Source: Zychaea mexicana
Lineage: Eukaryota; Mucoromycota; Mucoromycetes; Mucorales; Lichtheimiaceae
Assembly: GCF_025766255.1 (NCBI RefSeq)
Contig: NW_026516705.1
Coordinates: 186,001-250,000, forward strand
DNA: 64,000 bases
Reading direction: 5' to 3'
The notes beneath the pieces were generated by a model. It searched no databases, was not told where the DNA came from, and saw only the letters and a list, made by a program, of their open reading frames with translations. Position numbers and translations under genes: made by a program. This document shows positions 24,561-37,600 of this stretch, in pieces; positions within the stretch are counted from its first letter, which is position 1; each line of letters opens with the position of its first letter.

Positions 24561-26698
24561 TTATGGACCGTCAGAACGGATGACGTCCACAGAAAAAAGA
24601 TTGGGATGAGCTAATATGGATCGTAGTTCTTCATCCATTTCAAATTTCTTTTTAAAGCTAATTTTCTGGCCCATGCTTTCAATGACAGACATCACTGCAG
24701 GTGCCTCAACCATGGGACATGACTGGTTTTTCGGGAGATGTATGCAGAGCCGTACACGTGGGTAAAAGATTGCCGTGGGGTCGTGCTGAACTTCGTTGTT
24801 GTTTTCGTCGTTTGCAGTTGTACCAGAAGAAATAGTGTACTGCCGTAGTTGCTCTTTATTTTTATGTTTGGCTGGAGAAGACGACATGGATGACGACGAG
24901 TAAGACGATGAAGTGGTCGAAGAGGATTCAGATGATTCGACAGGTCCAGGATCGTCGAGTACTGTTGCTACAAACGAGATCCCGCTTTTCGCTACACCCA
25001 TGCCGGGACTGAGCGGCGAGATGGTGAAAAGAAGCTCCATCAATCTGCCGACATATTTGCATACAGCGGTTCCTTTGCGGCCTAGCATACGCTGGATCGT
25101 TTTGAAAATCGGATCGGGCACTTCACCGCCTTGTCTGAATGCGAGTAAAAGCGCCAGGGTTGCTCGTTCTTGGTGTGTAATACCGGGCACGTTGGCCAGT
25201 GGCCCGCTGGCAAGCGGCATATGGAATGCAACAAATGCGCGGGTCTCTTTGGGGTAATGCGTTGTCAAGTTGGCCAAGTGTATTGCCGATGATAACAGGC
25301 GATGCAACTGCAACGGGTGTTGGGGGTCGAGATATGGTCTCGGGACTGCATCTTGCAAGATAGACCAGATCGCTTCATGTTCGCCACATGACAGTGCGTG
25401 GGGCAATCCGCTCGCATACGCTTTGACTCCCTCCAGTAAAGGATCCTTTCGTTGTTCTTCTGGAGATAGCAGTGTGTAGCACAGACCCTGTCGCACACCA
25501 CCCTCGCTGAAATGTACTTGTCGCACCTGGAGGACATCCAACATTGCTGAAACTAAGAAGCAGATTGCAGGCACCATACCAGCGCGCCGCTTGGATATCC
25601 TGAAACCCTTTAGCCGCTTCATTGTTTTTTCTGGATCCTTGTTCTTGTAGTTGTTGGCCAATTCTTGTAGTTCTTGACCGGTTATCGTATAGCCGCTGAT
25701 GATAGGGATCGGATAAGTGATGAAGTCTCGATGCGATTGCTGATGATTATGGTGAGAATTGTGATGCTGATGACTGTGTTGACCATGATGATGAGAATGA
25801 TGATGATGTTGTTGTTGTGGTTGCTCTCCGTCTGTTGATTGGGATCCTAGAGCTGCGACTATCGAACTGCGGCGGCTGCCTTCTAAACTTTGTAAATGTG
25901 ATCCTTTTGCTTTCATAGACAAGTAGCCAAGGGCGCGAAATCCGCCACCGCTCATATAGATTGTGTAGCCTTCATTGCTCTGCAGCTTGGGAGGTATATT
26001 GACATGCTGGATAGCAGCTTGGATTTCGGATACGATTTCAGCGTGCAAGGCCTTTCGCTCCTTTCTGATAGTACACTGGCCCAAACGGCGCTTCAAAGCA
26101 GCAGCTCCGTACGGCAGTGACACAGGCGTAGATGATATCTCGAGTTCGCCACCCTTACTGGTCACATAGCTGAACTCGACAGAGCCACCACCTAGATCCA
26201 TCGTAACGCCATCCACCTTGTAAAAAGAGCCTTATAGAATGTTTTTTTGATGCGCGAATGATGAATAAGATGCACTTTAAGCCAGATATTAGAATTGTGT
26301 TGCTTCTTACCTACTATTCCAGAAGCAGAGATCAAAGCTTCTTCTTCTTTTGATAAGAGTGAGACGCTCCAACCCGTCGCATCAAAGATCCTGCCGATAA
26401 ATTCTTGAGAGTTGAGCGCCAAACGCGTAGCTTCCGTGGCAATTATCTTGACGTTATAAGGTTTTACTCCAGCATGTTCGCATAGCTGTTGAAAGCGTCG
26501 AAAACTAGTAACGACTTGGCATATTGTTTCTTCTGGAATAACACGCTCAACGCCTTGTGCGTCGAAAAGTGAAATGGGCGCACGTTCTTCATAGGCTACT
26601 GGTAAATGGCGAGATAGCGCACTGACTATGCCGAATCGAATACCATTGGACCCCATGTCAACCACACCGAATGGTGCCTCAGTTGGCAATTGTGACAT
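24561..26698 (-). CDS. RTG2: RTG2-like Ppx/GppA phosphatase-family protein
   Basis: Member of the ASKHA-fold Ppx/GppA family. In yeast Rtg2 is a cytoplasmic sensor that signals from mitochondria to the nucleus. Two exons, 26311-26698 and 24561-26230, give 685 codons. The first nucleotide-binding motif is FGVVDMGSNGIRFGI and the second is GVTMDLGGGSVEFS, both intact. SLFDAQGV matches the Rtg2 branch. The usual C-terminal region follows, with GRKGTAVCKYVGRLMELL. Three features lengthen it relative to yeast Rtg2: a His-rich insert (encoded at about 25742-25830), a Ser-rich stretch and an Asn-rich stretch near residues 560-610. Start at 26698 is preferred because FGVVD follows within ten residues; an in-frame ATG at 26722 is possible. 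It shares a short divergent or tandem border with RPT3, only about 165 bp away. Confidence 0.9.
25742..25830 (-). repeat. Histidine-rich coding insert in RTG2-like gene
   Basis: A CAT/CAC-rich stretch encoding about 30 residues in which more than half are His, mixed with Gln, Ser and Asn. It lies between the nucleotide-binding half and the C-terminal half of the protein. It is in frame and free of stops, so it is probably expressed. Confidence 0.8.
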
Positions 26699-26862
26699 TT
26701 GGAATTTTGAGTTTTTAAACAAACAAAACGAGATTCAAAAGAAATAGAGGTGAAACGAAGTAATGAAAAAGAAGGGTCACGGAGAATTTAAAGCAGTTTC
26801 TCTTCTTTTGGGTTATCACAGATATGGCTGATGATGTTGATATATTTTGAGCTGAATAGTAT

Positions 26863-28368
<1,506 letters not shown>

Positions 28369-28960
28369 GGTTTAATAGGGACAAAAGTTGAAGAAGGGAC
28401 GCGTACTTTGGCGGGCACGAAGTTGGGTACGTAAGTGCTTTGTCAGCCAATCAGAGGCGTTCTTAATTCTCCCCACTGCTAGAGAGTTTTGGTCCGCTCT
28501 AATACTGGTCCGTGGTATACTCCTCAAATATCCATCCACGATGATGAACAACACTTGAGGTTTATTGGAACTTGTAGTATGTAATTGTAGTTTATAGTCT
28601 TCAATGTAATTATCGATATGCCAGTAAGTGAGCATAAACGATCTCTAGTGTGCAGCACTGCATCTACTATCACAAGAGTATGGACCGTTCCTACAACGAA
28701 TACATCCCCTCTACAGTAATTCACACTGCTATGTATCAGTAGAGTGGTTTGACGCTATCGTTACACACATACTGATGTTTACAAACACATTCGAAGAGGG
28801 TAATAAGCATTCTTTTCGACTTATTTTGCTACGTCATGCTGCGCCAGGATTGTGTCTGTTTTTCTGGCTGTTGCTGAGAAAGTAACTAAATTTAGCTCGC
28901 TTAACAAAGAAAAAAAAAGCTGCTTTTTCCTTTACACTCAAAGCCAGCGATTTATTAACC
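28369..28960. promoter_or_regulatory. Divergent promoter region RPT3 / ZNG1
   Basis: 592 bp separate the two start codons on opposite strands. No convincing TATA or shared motif was identified by eye. Short frames here overlap both 5' ends and look accidental. Confidence 0.5.
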
Positions 28961-30836
28961 ATGGCCGACGAGGAAATCCCTGATCTAGTACCAGCAGTCG
29001 AGACTGGGTGAGATTTATACATGAGCTCTTTTTGATTTCTCTTATAACAAATAGCAACTGACGCGATCGCGTTTAGCATCGCAGCAGAACCAACACCGTC
29101 GTCAACTGACGCTGTCGCCAGTGAAGAGCCGTTCCGCAAGATCCCTGTAACTATCGTGACAGGTACGAAAAACCTAAAGAGAGTGTCTCAATGTGCTGGT
29201 AGCGTGTAGCAAGTATTAAAAGCTCTTTTTCTTTGTGTCTCAAAAGGTTTTTTGGGTAGCGGCAAGACAACCCTTTTAAACTATATTCTCACGGAAAAGC
29301 ATGAAAAGAAAATTGCTGTGATTCTTAATGAATTTGGAGAGAGTAAGCCGAAAATAAGATTTTTGTAATTTGGATTGTACGTGTGCAGATCATATATGCT
29401 GATACCAGGATGATCCGATAGGTAGCGATATCGAAAAATCCTTGTCGATTAACCAAGAGGGTACACTGTACGAAGAATGGCTCGAATTACGTAATGGCTG
29501 TCTATGCTGCTCTGTCAAGTAAGAGAGAAAAAGGCAATTTTATACATGTCCGAGCCCTTTAATAATCAGAAAACGAATGATGACAGGGACAACGGTATCA
29601 CAGCAATTGAGAATCTGATGAAAAAGCGAGGTAAATTCGATTACATTCTCCTTGAGACCAGGTACAACAACAAATCGTGTTGATGAGTTTTCTTTCGCAA
29701 CCGCTATAATTATAAATAAGCTAACTTGGCTAAAATGACAGTGGGTTGGCCGATCCTGGACCGATTGCGTCGATGTTTTGGCTGGATGATGGCTTAGGAA
29801 GCGAGCTGTTTTTGGATGGCATCGTGACTTTGGTGGATGCAAAGCATATCCGTGAAGTAAGAAATAGAGTGGGGCGAGGATAGCAATCGTCTTGCACATT
29901 TGTAACATGTCAACTTTTGGGTCGCTAGTATATGGGAGAGAAGAAGGAAGATACTTTGATCAATGAAGCCTTAAAGTAAGAAGATGCAAATGGTGATGCT
30001 GTAATCACTGCGAATGGTACATCTAACTTGTTATTTAGGCAAATAGCAATTGCCGACCGTATCGTGATCAACAAGAAAGATTTGTTATCTGAAACAGAAC
30101 TGGAAAAACTCCAGGAAGACATCCGGGATGTCAACACATTAGCTGATATCCTGCAGACTGAACGCTCTAGGTATCTCTATTGTTTGTGTTTATATGGTCT
30201 AATCTCTTACAAAGAAGCAACCGTTATTGAATCGCATCATTTGTAGAATTCCACTGGACTTTGTTCTCGATATCCAGGCATATGATGTGCACAATGCCGA
30301 TGCTTTGGCACAGCAAACACAAAAGATTGAGCAGCACAACAGTGTCCATGCTCACACTGTTGGTCATGTAAGCATTAAGAGCTCCTAGCCCATAATCTGT
30401 TTTACATATAGCTATGGACAATTATTATTGAACGACTTATTGTACTTCGACATAGGATGTACAAACTATCTGTCTCCATTTCAACGAGCAATTGGATACA
30501 CTTGAACTTTTAGAGTCTTGGATTCAAACGCTGCTCTGGGAGAAGACAATCCCCGGCGACGACGAGCAAAAAGCTGATGATGATCAATCACAAGTGATCG
30601 TTTTGCGCTTAAAGGGCATAGTCCTCCCACCCAAAGACAACAGCAATACAGCTGTTCGAAAGCGTCTCGTAATCCAGGGCGTACAAGACTTGTATGACAT
30701 TCAAGAAGGTTATGCACATGAGCAAACGGATATCAATGATCAAACAAGCAAGATTGTTCTCATTGGCAAAAACTTGGATAAAGATCGCCTACTAGACTCG
30801 TTCAAGAAATGGGTTCGTTTAGAGAACGCTTTTTAG
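28961..30836 (+). CDS. ZNG1: ZNG1-type zinc GTPase metallochaperone (COG0523)
   Basis: G3E-family GTPase that delivers zinc to client proteins such as methionine aminopeptidase 1. Ten exons give 398 codons: 28961-29007, 29077-29162, 29247-29342, 29422-29518, 29587-29661, 29742-29856, 29929-29975, 30039-30170, 30247-30367, 30456-30836. Walker A is GFLGSGKTT, formed over an intron. The metal motif is CLCC within [22 protein letters not shown] is the switch II/Walker B region, and NKKDLL gives guanine specificity. The C-terminal CobW_C domain includes LRLKGIV and [10 protein letters not shown]. The N-terminus [14 protein letters not shown] contains the short PxLVP-type docking motif, with Ile at the position occupied by Cys in animals. 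Convergent with SEM1. Confidence 0.95.
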
Positions 30837-31254
30837 TACTATTCTGTGATTCCTTGCAGAATTTATTGAAAAGCTTTCTTTACAGAATAAAAAGGCTTTG
30901 AGATCTAAACCATTTCATTTAACCGAGAGGGAATATGAACTATAATCCACCAAGGTCTTACCTGAAAAAGTAAGCTGTACCAATTTGCTAGGATGAGAAA
31001 GCCTTCACCTTACAACAGCGCTTATCCATAATCACCCGTGCCTCATCCATAAGAAATAATAATGTTCCACCTTTTTTCAACATGCATATATTTTGTAACA
31101 TTTACGATAATAAGAGCGGACTTGGGACGGGATAGGTTAGGCTGGACTGGGTGAGTGGGTGCGAGGGAAAGGTGCTATTGTACTGCATCGACACGAAATA
31201 TGAAGGAAGAATGTGGTTATGTGTTGATAGTTATGTGGAAGAAGCGTATTTTTT
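30837..31254. other. Convergent 3' spacer between ZNG1 and SEM1
   Basis: 418 bp between the two stop codons, expected to contain both 3' UTRs. Nothing else recognised. Confidence 0.5.
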
Positions 31255-31724
31255 TTACATTGACATGGGTTGAGGTTGCTTGGACACTTTCTCGAGTTCA
31301 GCTCTATAAAATAAGAGGGTAGTGTGAGTTATTGCGGTCCTCCCTCTCCCCCTCGGCGAGTACGTAAGCAGCAGCTGTGTACGTTTTTTTCTTACCGTAA
31401 TTGTTTTGAAAAGTCGTCTTCGACGTCGTCGTCATCCCAGTTGTCCTCCCAGTAATGCGCATCGTTCTTGTCCTCCTCTGCTTCTCCCCAATCTAGACAT
31501 TACATTAGTTCAATATGGCTGATCCAATAGATAGACACCAAAAAGCCTTGTGCCTTTTCTTTCGAACACGCACGAATCGATCAATCAATTTATGCCACAT
31601 TACCTTCAGCAGCAAATTCTTCAAACTCATCGTCTTCTTCCAAAGCGCCTAATTGTGGCATATCTTTTTGAGCTTGCTCATCCTTTTGTTCTTGATGGTT
31701 GTTCTGTGGTGCAGGTGCAGACAT
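31255..31724 (-). CDS. SEM1: 26S proteasome lid subunit SEM1/DSS1
   Basis: Small, acidic, mostly disordered protein that tethers the proteasome lid and also works in TREX-2 and in homologous recombination. Three exons, 31604-31724, 31396-31492 and 31255-31303, give 88 codons. The hallmark acidic and aromatic blocks are present: [14 protein letters not shown], then [20 protein letters not shown], followed by the terminal helix AELEK. Its size matches the family. The gene is easy to miss because no single exon exceeds 41 codons. A MULE transposon begins 465 bp upstream of its start. Confidence 0.95.
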
Positions 31725-32179
31725 GGCGATCGGATTGCGTGTGAAAGAGGTTGCGTGACGTGAGCTTGCTTGTCGTGTCCGTCTGGATAAATTGGAAGGA
31801 GTTTGAAATTGCGTTCATGTTCGTGCTGAAGTAACCTCACCTTCCAACTTTGTTTTATTAAGCCGCGACCCTTACGGATCCTCGTATGGTCAATAATCAG
31901 AAATTGTACATAGTAGAAACATGTCAGAAGCAGTACAGACGCATTACTTATGAGTACCAACCCATTTTGGTCATGTTTAGATGAGCACCAGGCTATGTAA
32001 TACGTGATTTGCCTGAAATCATCCCAGCGTAGAAAAAGGTAGCTCATATATGTACTTGTAGATAATACATTGCAACATCATTCCTCAGATAAAGTCAGAT
32101 TGTAATTGTAATTGACTGTTAGCTGTGTACTGTTCATTGGCGTAACATACAGATTTTAAGATGTTGAGGAGGCAATTGG
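31725..32179. other. SEM1 upstream region up to the MULE
   Basis: Holds the presumed SEM1 promoter. A minus-strand frame reaching to 32047 overlaps SEM1 in another frame and has no motif of its own. Confidence 0.5.
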
Positions 32180-32188
32180 ACTGTGCGC
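32180..32188. repeat. Left 9-bp target site duplication of MULE
   Basis: ACTGTGCGC directly precedes the left end of the element, and the same nine bases follow the right end at 35708-35716. Nine bases is the typical duplication length for Mutator-like elements. Confidence 0.8.
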
Positions 32189-32194
32189 GCGGTT

Positions 32195-32312
32195 CATAGG
32201 GACCGCTGAAATTTCCCTGGCATCTGCCTCGGGTAAATATAGTGCCGGAGTAAATTCCCTGGCATCCTTCGGGAAAAATGATTACCCGGGGATACCTATA
32301 CCACCATGCACC
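32195..32312 (+). repeat. Left terminal inverted repeat of MULE
   Basis: 118 bp starting CATAGGGACCGCTGAAATTT. It is the exact reverse complement of 35584-35701 by direct reading. Internally it contains two copies of CCCTGGCATC, at about 32215 and 32258, a possible repeated transposase-binding site. Confidence 0.92.
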
Positions 32313-32487
32313 TTTTTTCGCGTTTTTTTTAAAAACAGGTATTTTATATAGGTGAGAAAAAGAGATGAATAAAGTTAAGAAAAGTTTGACAAGAAATTGA
32401 AAAAAGCAGAATATTCTATAATAAAAGGTTTAAGAAAGAGATCATGGAAAGTGGGATTGTATACGGAAAAAAAGATGGAAACCATAG

Positions 32488-35400
32488 TTATGCATGCCGC
32501 GTGTTAGCATTTGTTTCGCGGTAAGTGGTGGGCAACGTGCGTCTGCGGCGTAATTGGGCTACATCACTGAGGTATTCGTCGATGTGGCCACCTGATAGTT
32601 GCTGATTGAACCGGTTGCGTTGCTGTTCGTTTATGCTAGCTCTGTATAAATCAGCAACTTCATCAAAACGCCTGTCTTCTTCTTCTAGTTGTAACACCAG
32701 TCGTCGTCGACGCTCCCGGCTCCGTTGCATCTCTATTTCAAAGTTGCGCGATTCTTGCTCCCTATCTGGAAGAACTGCAGTTTGAAGAGAAAGGAGGTCG
32801 CTTTCTGTTGTTGATTCATCATCACTGATAAAGATGATGCTTTGTCGGGAAGGAGGAGGAGTAACAGGAGCAATATTGCGATTAGCAGTAGCAGAGGTGC
32901 GGGTCGAGGTCGTGGTGATAGTAGTGATAGTAGCAGCAGCAGGAGTTGTAGTGTGGATGATGCTGGCATTTGTGGTATCGCTGTTGTCATTGTCGTTGTC
33001 GTTAGCGAATCCCAAGTCTCTAAAAACGTTGTTGGTGTACTAAAAGCAGTAAAGAGTTATTTATCATTCTACATAAAAAATTACAGCACACTACGATTTC
33101 TTAATATATATATATATATACCGGTCTAAACGAAATAAACGGAACACTGGTTTGTCGCAAGATGAAATATGTTCTAGCTGCAAGTCGTCGGTAATTAGAA
33201 CGCTGGACTAGATGCTTGCAGATTAGATACCGGTTTTGTAGGTAAGCCGGGCAGCCACAGGTCCAATTTTCAATAGAAGGTAAGTACAGTCGATCTGCCT
33301 GTATGTTCTCTGGTGTACGATACGCCTTATTCCAGTGTTTAACAAAGTTGTACGCCCATTTGGTGGGCTCGTTACCAGCAACCGTCAAGCTATTGAATTT
33401 GTCTTTTACTTTTGGAAAGTACTTGTCGCAAATAACGTATACAAGCATATCCAAGCGAGCACGAGGATGTCTGTACAGGTAGTTACATTTAAGAACCTTC
33501 CAGTGTGCTTCGATAAAGTTGTTGGCTCTGCCATACGGAATCCGATTTGGAACAACGCTACGCGCCCACAAACGCCATTGGTTGTATGTATACCAATGCT
33601 TGTACATATATATCCAAGCGTCAATTAATCGCCTGGCGCGGCAGTATTCGTAAACCTCTCTGGCAGCACTCTGGTGGATTTCATTGGCAGTTTCGTATTG
33701 ATTACCTACAACAAATGTAGAGCGATAACATTTAAGCAAGAGCGTGAACTTAAGCAGCGACAGGTTTAATCCGCTAGTAATATGTAAGTATAGGATACTA
33801 CCATTAGGTATCAATGGGTGTCTGTTGTAGTGCTTTCTTACGAGATCGATGATAGCATCTCGATCTTCTTTTCTGCATATGACACCTCTACGACCGCCAA
33901 TTGATGGGGTGAAGTCGTCACCAATAAAGCCAAACTCGGTTCTTGCTGCTAGGAGATTGTATGTTGGAATACTTGTGGATTTATTCTCGCCTAACTTTTG
34001 GCTTATGCTCTTGGCAATATGCCAGATGCAGAGTCGTAAATAACTCTCGCCAAAGACTTGCTGAACGGCATTGATCTGAGATCTGTCTTTGTCGGAAAAC
34101 ACGAAACCAGGATTTAGCCCGAAGTCTTTTAGTCTTCGTAAGAATGCTGCCAATGTGTTGGTTCTTGTGAGTTCTGGTGCTCCTTCGAACGAAGTATAGA
34201 CCAGATACCCAATGGGATATCCAACGCCATTGGTCATTGCTACGATGCCAAACAACTCGCAGCCCGCACGATTGGTTTTGAACGTCGAATCGATGTAATA
34301 CTCTTCAACGTATTGGCATGATGCCAACTTTTCAAAAAATGGAGTGATAAATCCAACAGCAACAGCATGATCATCTCGTCTCCAAAACATCTAATATTTA
34401 TTTAAGTGTATAAGATTCTATATGCTACGTTTGATTCTATCTGTCTCTAGCTTTTAAAGCAAAGAGAAGGTTGATGGTTAGTAATTATCATATCACATAC
34501 CTCCACAAAACCAATGTTGTTGTATCTTCGAAGAAGCAGGCGAGTTGATATCATTTGGTCGTCATGCAAGCGGTACATTGACTGGAATCCTACCGACCAC
34601 CAGTAATATACCTGCATGGTCGTGAGGCTCCGCGTCATGTCAGGATACCTTGTTTTTACTGCCTCGTACAAAGTCGACGCATCGATACCCCGTTCTGTTG
34701 CTCGCTCGGTTATATATTGTCTTACAACCATAGGTACAGCATTTCGTCTTGTTTCTCGATCTGAATCCACTCGATCGTGAGTAATCGGATGTCGAATGTT
34801 AAGTTCGATATAGCCGAGCTCCTTTTTAATAGTGCCTTTTACGCGACCATAGCATTCAAAAGCTGGAAGCCTATGATTCATGCGTACAAGGAGATGTTCG
34901 GCTGTCTGTTGTTGTATCTCCTGGGATCTGTGACAATATGCTCCGAAGGAAATGTTTGTCGAGAGCTCTGGATCTCCAATATTTTTAATAAGATATGTGT
35001 ATTGGTCGCATCGGTGCACTTCCTCCAATATCCTTTCAACTAAATCAGCTGGATCCATCGCCTCCATATACGGTTCAATACAGATATAACCATGAAATGC
35101 ATAAATCTGCAACAATATTGGTTACTTATCTAAAGAATACAATTGGTCTATTACAAAGCTACACATACCTCGCTTCCGTCAGTATCTGCATGAGCAGGGT
35201 AAACCTCATGCAACTCATCCAACTGCAGCATATCGTCCAAAGCAACGATTTCTAGAGGCGTTCGCTCAAAGCGGCAAGGGGAGCAAGTCCTAAAAGGCTT
35301 TGTTGCACCTCTGAACAGGCGTCCTGGTTTGGCCTGGTAACAATCAGTACACTCGTAAGTGCTTTCCTCGTCAAACGTGCCTTCCGCAATTGAACGAATC

Positions 35401-35507
35401 TGTGGATGACCAGTGTTGCCGCGATTACGAAGACGAAATGCATCACCGGTAATGGGGTTGATCGGTGCTCCACCAGGAAAAATATCAGTGGTAATGTCAC
35501 TGTTCAT
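32488..35507 (-). CDS. MULE transposase with SWIM zinc finger
   Basis: Four phase-0 exons, 35169-35507, 34501-35106, 33122-34390 and 32488-33039, give 921 codons. The N-terminus has a CxxC...CxxC zinc ribbon (ECTDCYQ, then TCSPCR). The MULE-type DDE domain has YYIDSTFKTNRAG with the first Asp, VFSDKDRSQINAV with the second, and the LCIWHIAK motif. Downstream, TCGCPAYLQ with ICKHL forms a SWIM zinc finger (CxCx(n)CxH). The last exon encodes a Thr-rich linker and an Arg-rich helical tail. The final intron is marked by a TA repeat after its donor. All joins keep the frame, so no inactivating change is visible. Exon 3 starts at an ATG, so a shorter product from there is also possible. Confidence 0.85.
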
Positions 35508-35583
35508 TTCGTGTACGAGAAAGTAGTAATAGGAACAAGGATGAAAATAATTATAACAAACAAAAACAAAGGCAAAAAAAATT

Positions 35584-35701
35584 GGTGCATGGTGGTATAG
35601 GTATCCCCGGGTAATCATTTTTCCCGAAGGATGCCAGGGAATTTACTCCGGCACTATATTTACCCGAGGCAGATGCCAGGGAAATTTCAGCGGTCCCTAT
35701 G
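35584..35701 (-). repeat. Right terminal inverted repeat of MULE
   Basis: Exact reverse complement of 32195-32312 over 118 bp. It lies 76 bp upstream of the transposase start codon, so it probably also contains the transposase promoter. Confidence 0.92.
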
Positions 35702-35707
35702 GCACCT

Positions 35708-35716
35708 ACTGTGCGC
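35708..35716. repeat. Right 9-bp target site duplication of MULE
   Basis: ACTGTGCGC, identical to 32180-32188. Confidence 0.8.
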
Positions 35717-37600
35717 CGTCGTGTGTGCTACGTTTGCTACGGACTGCCGTGTCCCGTGCCAAATACATATGGGCAGCTGCAATTAAACAGTTTTTTCGTC
35801 CAATCGTCTAACATAAACCATGCAAATCTCTTTCTCGGTAAAACGGTTAGCTCTTTTGTTAAAAGAAGCAGCTTTGTTTTGGTTGCTTCCTAATAAATGC
35901 ATCTGTGTCTCTTTTTACCAGCACAAGTTTCAACGAATTGAGATACACAACACAACCTAAAGAAAGCTTGTATATAACAATGTTATTGAGTTTCTCTATA
36001 TATATATGTACACTACACTCATTTCGTGGAGTGGGCCATGTAGACGGCATTGACAAAGATGGCGAGTCGCTTTGTTAGTCGCCTTAGCTCAAAAATGCCA
36101 ATTAGAACAAGTGTGTAAGTAAATATGTAAAACTTTCGATGACGATATGCAATAGCTATGACGACGACGCTACTTGTCTCTATTGGCAGCAAGGTGACTC
36201 GCTTTACTATACGAGTGTCATCTGATGTTTCTCCCTTATGACGGGTGACATCCAAGTAGGGCCAGAATTCGAAAGCGTCCGATTTGCGCCCCTTGAAGCA
36301 GCAACTTATTATGCATGCTTAAATCGATCAATTGCAGGGAGCAGCGTAAGAACAGTCGATAAGAATGATAAACTAGAGCTGCTCATATTAGTTCAAGAGC
36401 CTGAAGTGTGAAATGATGGTAGTGGTAGTAAGTTATTGTGTGATAATAGATCAGATCTGATTGAGCCAGCCACAACACCTGCTACAACAGTTTTTAACGT
36501 GAAGTGAGAGAATCGTCACAATATAAATATAAACAGATAATCCGACGTTTTACACAGCTGAGCTACAGATTTTTATTGTTTGGATATCTAGTCTATTTCT
36601 CGCATCTCTATACTGGAATTGACCGAGTGATAACAACACATGCATGTCGGAACAACACATGCATGTCGGATCAGAGAACAAAGAATCGTCGTTGTCAAAC
36701 AAGTATGACTTAACATCAGATACGTATATCCTAGTATAAACCCTTCAATAAGCGTGAGCTCTAAGGTAGCTAAGGTAAAAGATCCTTTAACTGAATTGCG
36801 ATGAGACTACATGAAAAGAAAAGATGATGTCGACGTCCCTACTTTGAGCGATTTTAAACGTAATAATGTTCTGCTACGTAGTCGTACTATATGCGGGGTT
36901 GAATCTACAGGCGGATCCGCGTGATTTCATCCTTGAACAAAATACATAATACTACGCATGCTACGTCCTGAAGTGCCAAGGCGCAAAAAAAAAGATGAAA
37001 AACTGGCAATCCCGAGGGAATGATTGTTTGCGGTACCACTTTGTACTACGTCATGACCTCCGCTGCTGACCCAAACCAAAATAAAAGTCTGTTCTCTTGC
37101 TTTCCATCAAAAACATTTATTGTTCAAGCGAAATTAAGAGATGATCATTCATCTAGTGGAATTGCTCATGCAATGAGGCCCGACTTGCAATCAATACTAT
37201 TCCTCTCCAATGCGACAAAAGAGAGAGAGATAAGCAAACCACATGCCAAAGAAGTATCTAATTGTTGACGACGACCTTCGCATAATTAAAAATAGAAAAG
37301 AATAGAAAAACAACAAGCGCGTCCTGATCGGTCTTGGCGGCGGAGCCCCAGTTCCATACTATTTCTGGCTAGTGTCACGAATAGGGCCATTTCGTCATGC
37401 AGCAGCCTACTTTACAGCCTGACACTGTCAGAAACAGAGCGGCATGTGCTTGTTGTGGTTAAATAGAGAGCCTGATCGACTCCAAAACGAAAAAGTTTCT
37501 TTTTTCTTTTGTTCTTTCTCTTTAAAAAAAGACTTTTATATTGCTACAGCTACAACAACAACTACTTTAGTAACAACACACCAAATAGCAACAACTATCG
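35717..37600. other. Gene-free stretch right of MULE
   Basis: No gene recognised. A 78-codon minus-strand frame at 36019-36255 with one hydrophobic stretch (FYIFTYTLVLIGIFEL) could be an exon remnant but has no partner exons. A perfect 19-bp tandem duplication sits at 36632-36669. The last few hundred bases should contain the promoter of the Sur7-like gene. Confidence 0.45.
36632..36669. repeat. Perfect 19-bp tandem duplication
   Basis: Two adjacent copies of AACAACACATGCATGTCGG. Each contains the palindrome ACATGCATGT. It lies in non-coding DNA about 0.9 kb right of the MULE. Confidence 0.85.

Larger units (their letters stand above)
32189..35707 (-). mobile_element. Complete Mutator-like (MULE) DNA transposon
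   Basis: A 3.5-kb element bounded by a 9-bp direct repeat and by 118-bp inverted repeats that look identical base for base (32195-32312 and 35584-35701). Beyond these, the outermost 6 bases at each end are less well matched. It carries one spliced transposase gene on the minus strand with an intact frame. Identical arms, an intact target duplication and an open transposase point to a recent insertion that may still be mobile. It lies between SEM1 and a long gene-free spacer. Confidence 0.92.

Noticed and set aside
36019..36255. 78-codon minus-strand frame with a hydrophobic stretch
   Set aside because: Too short, without partner exons or a recognisable family. Left as possible debris.
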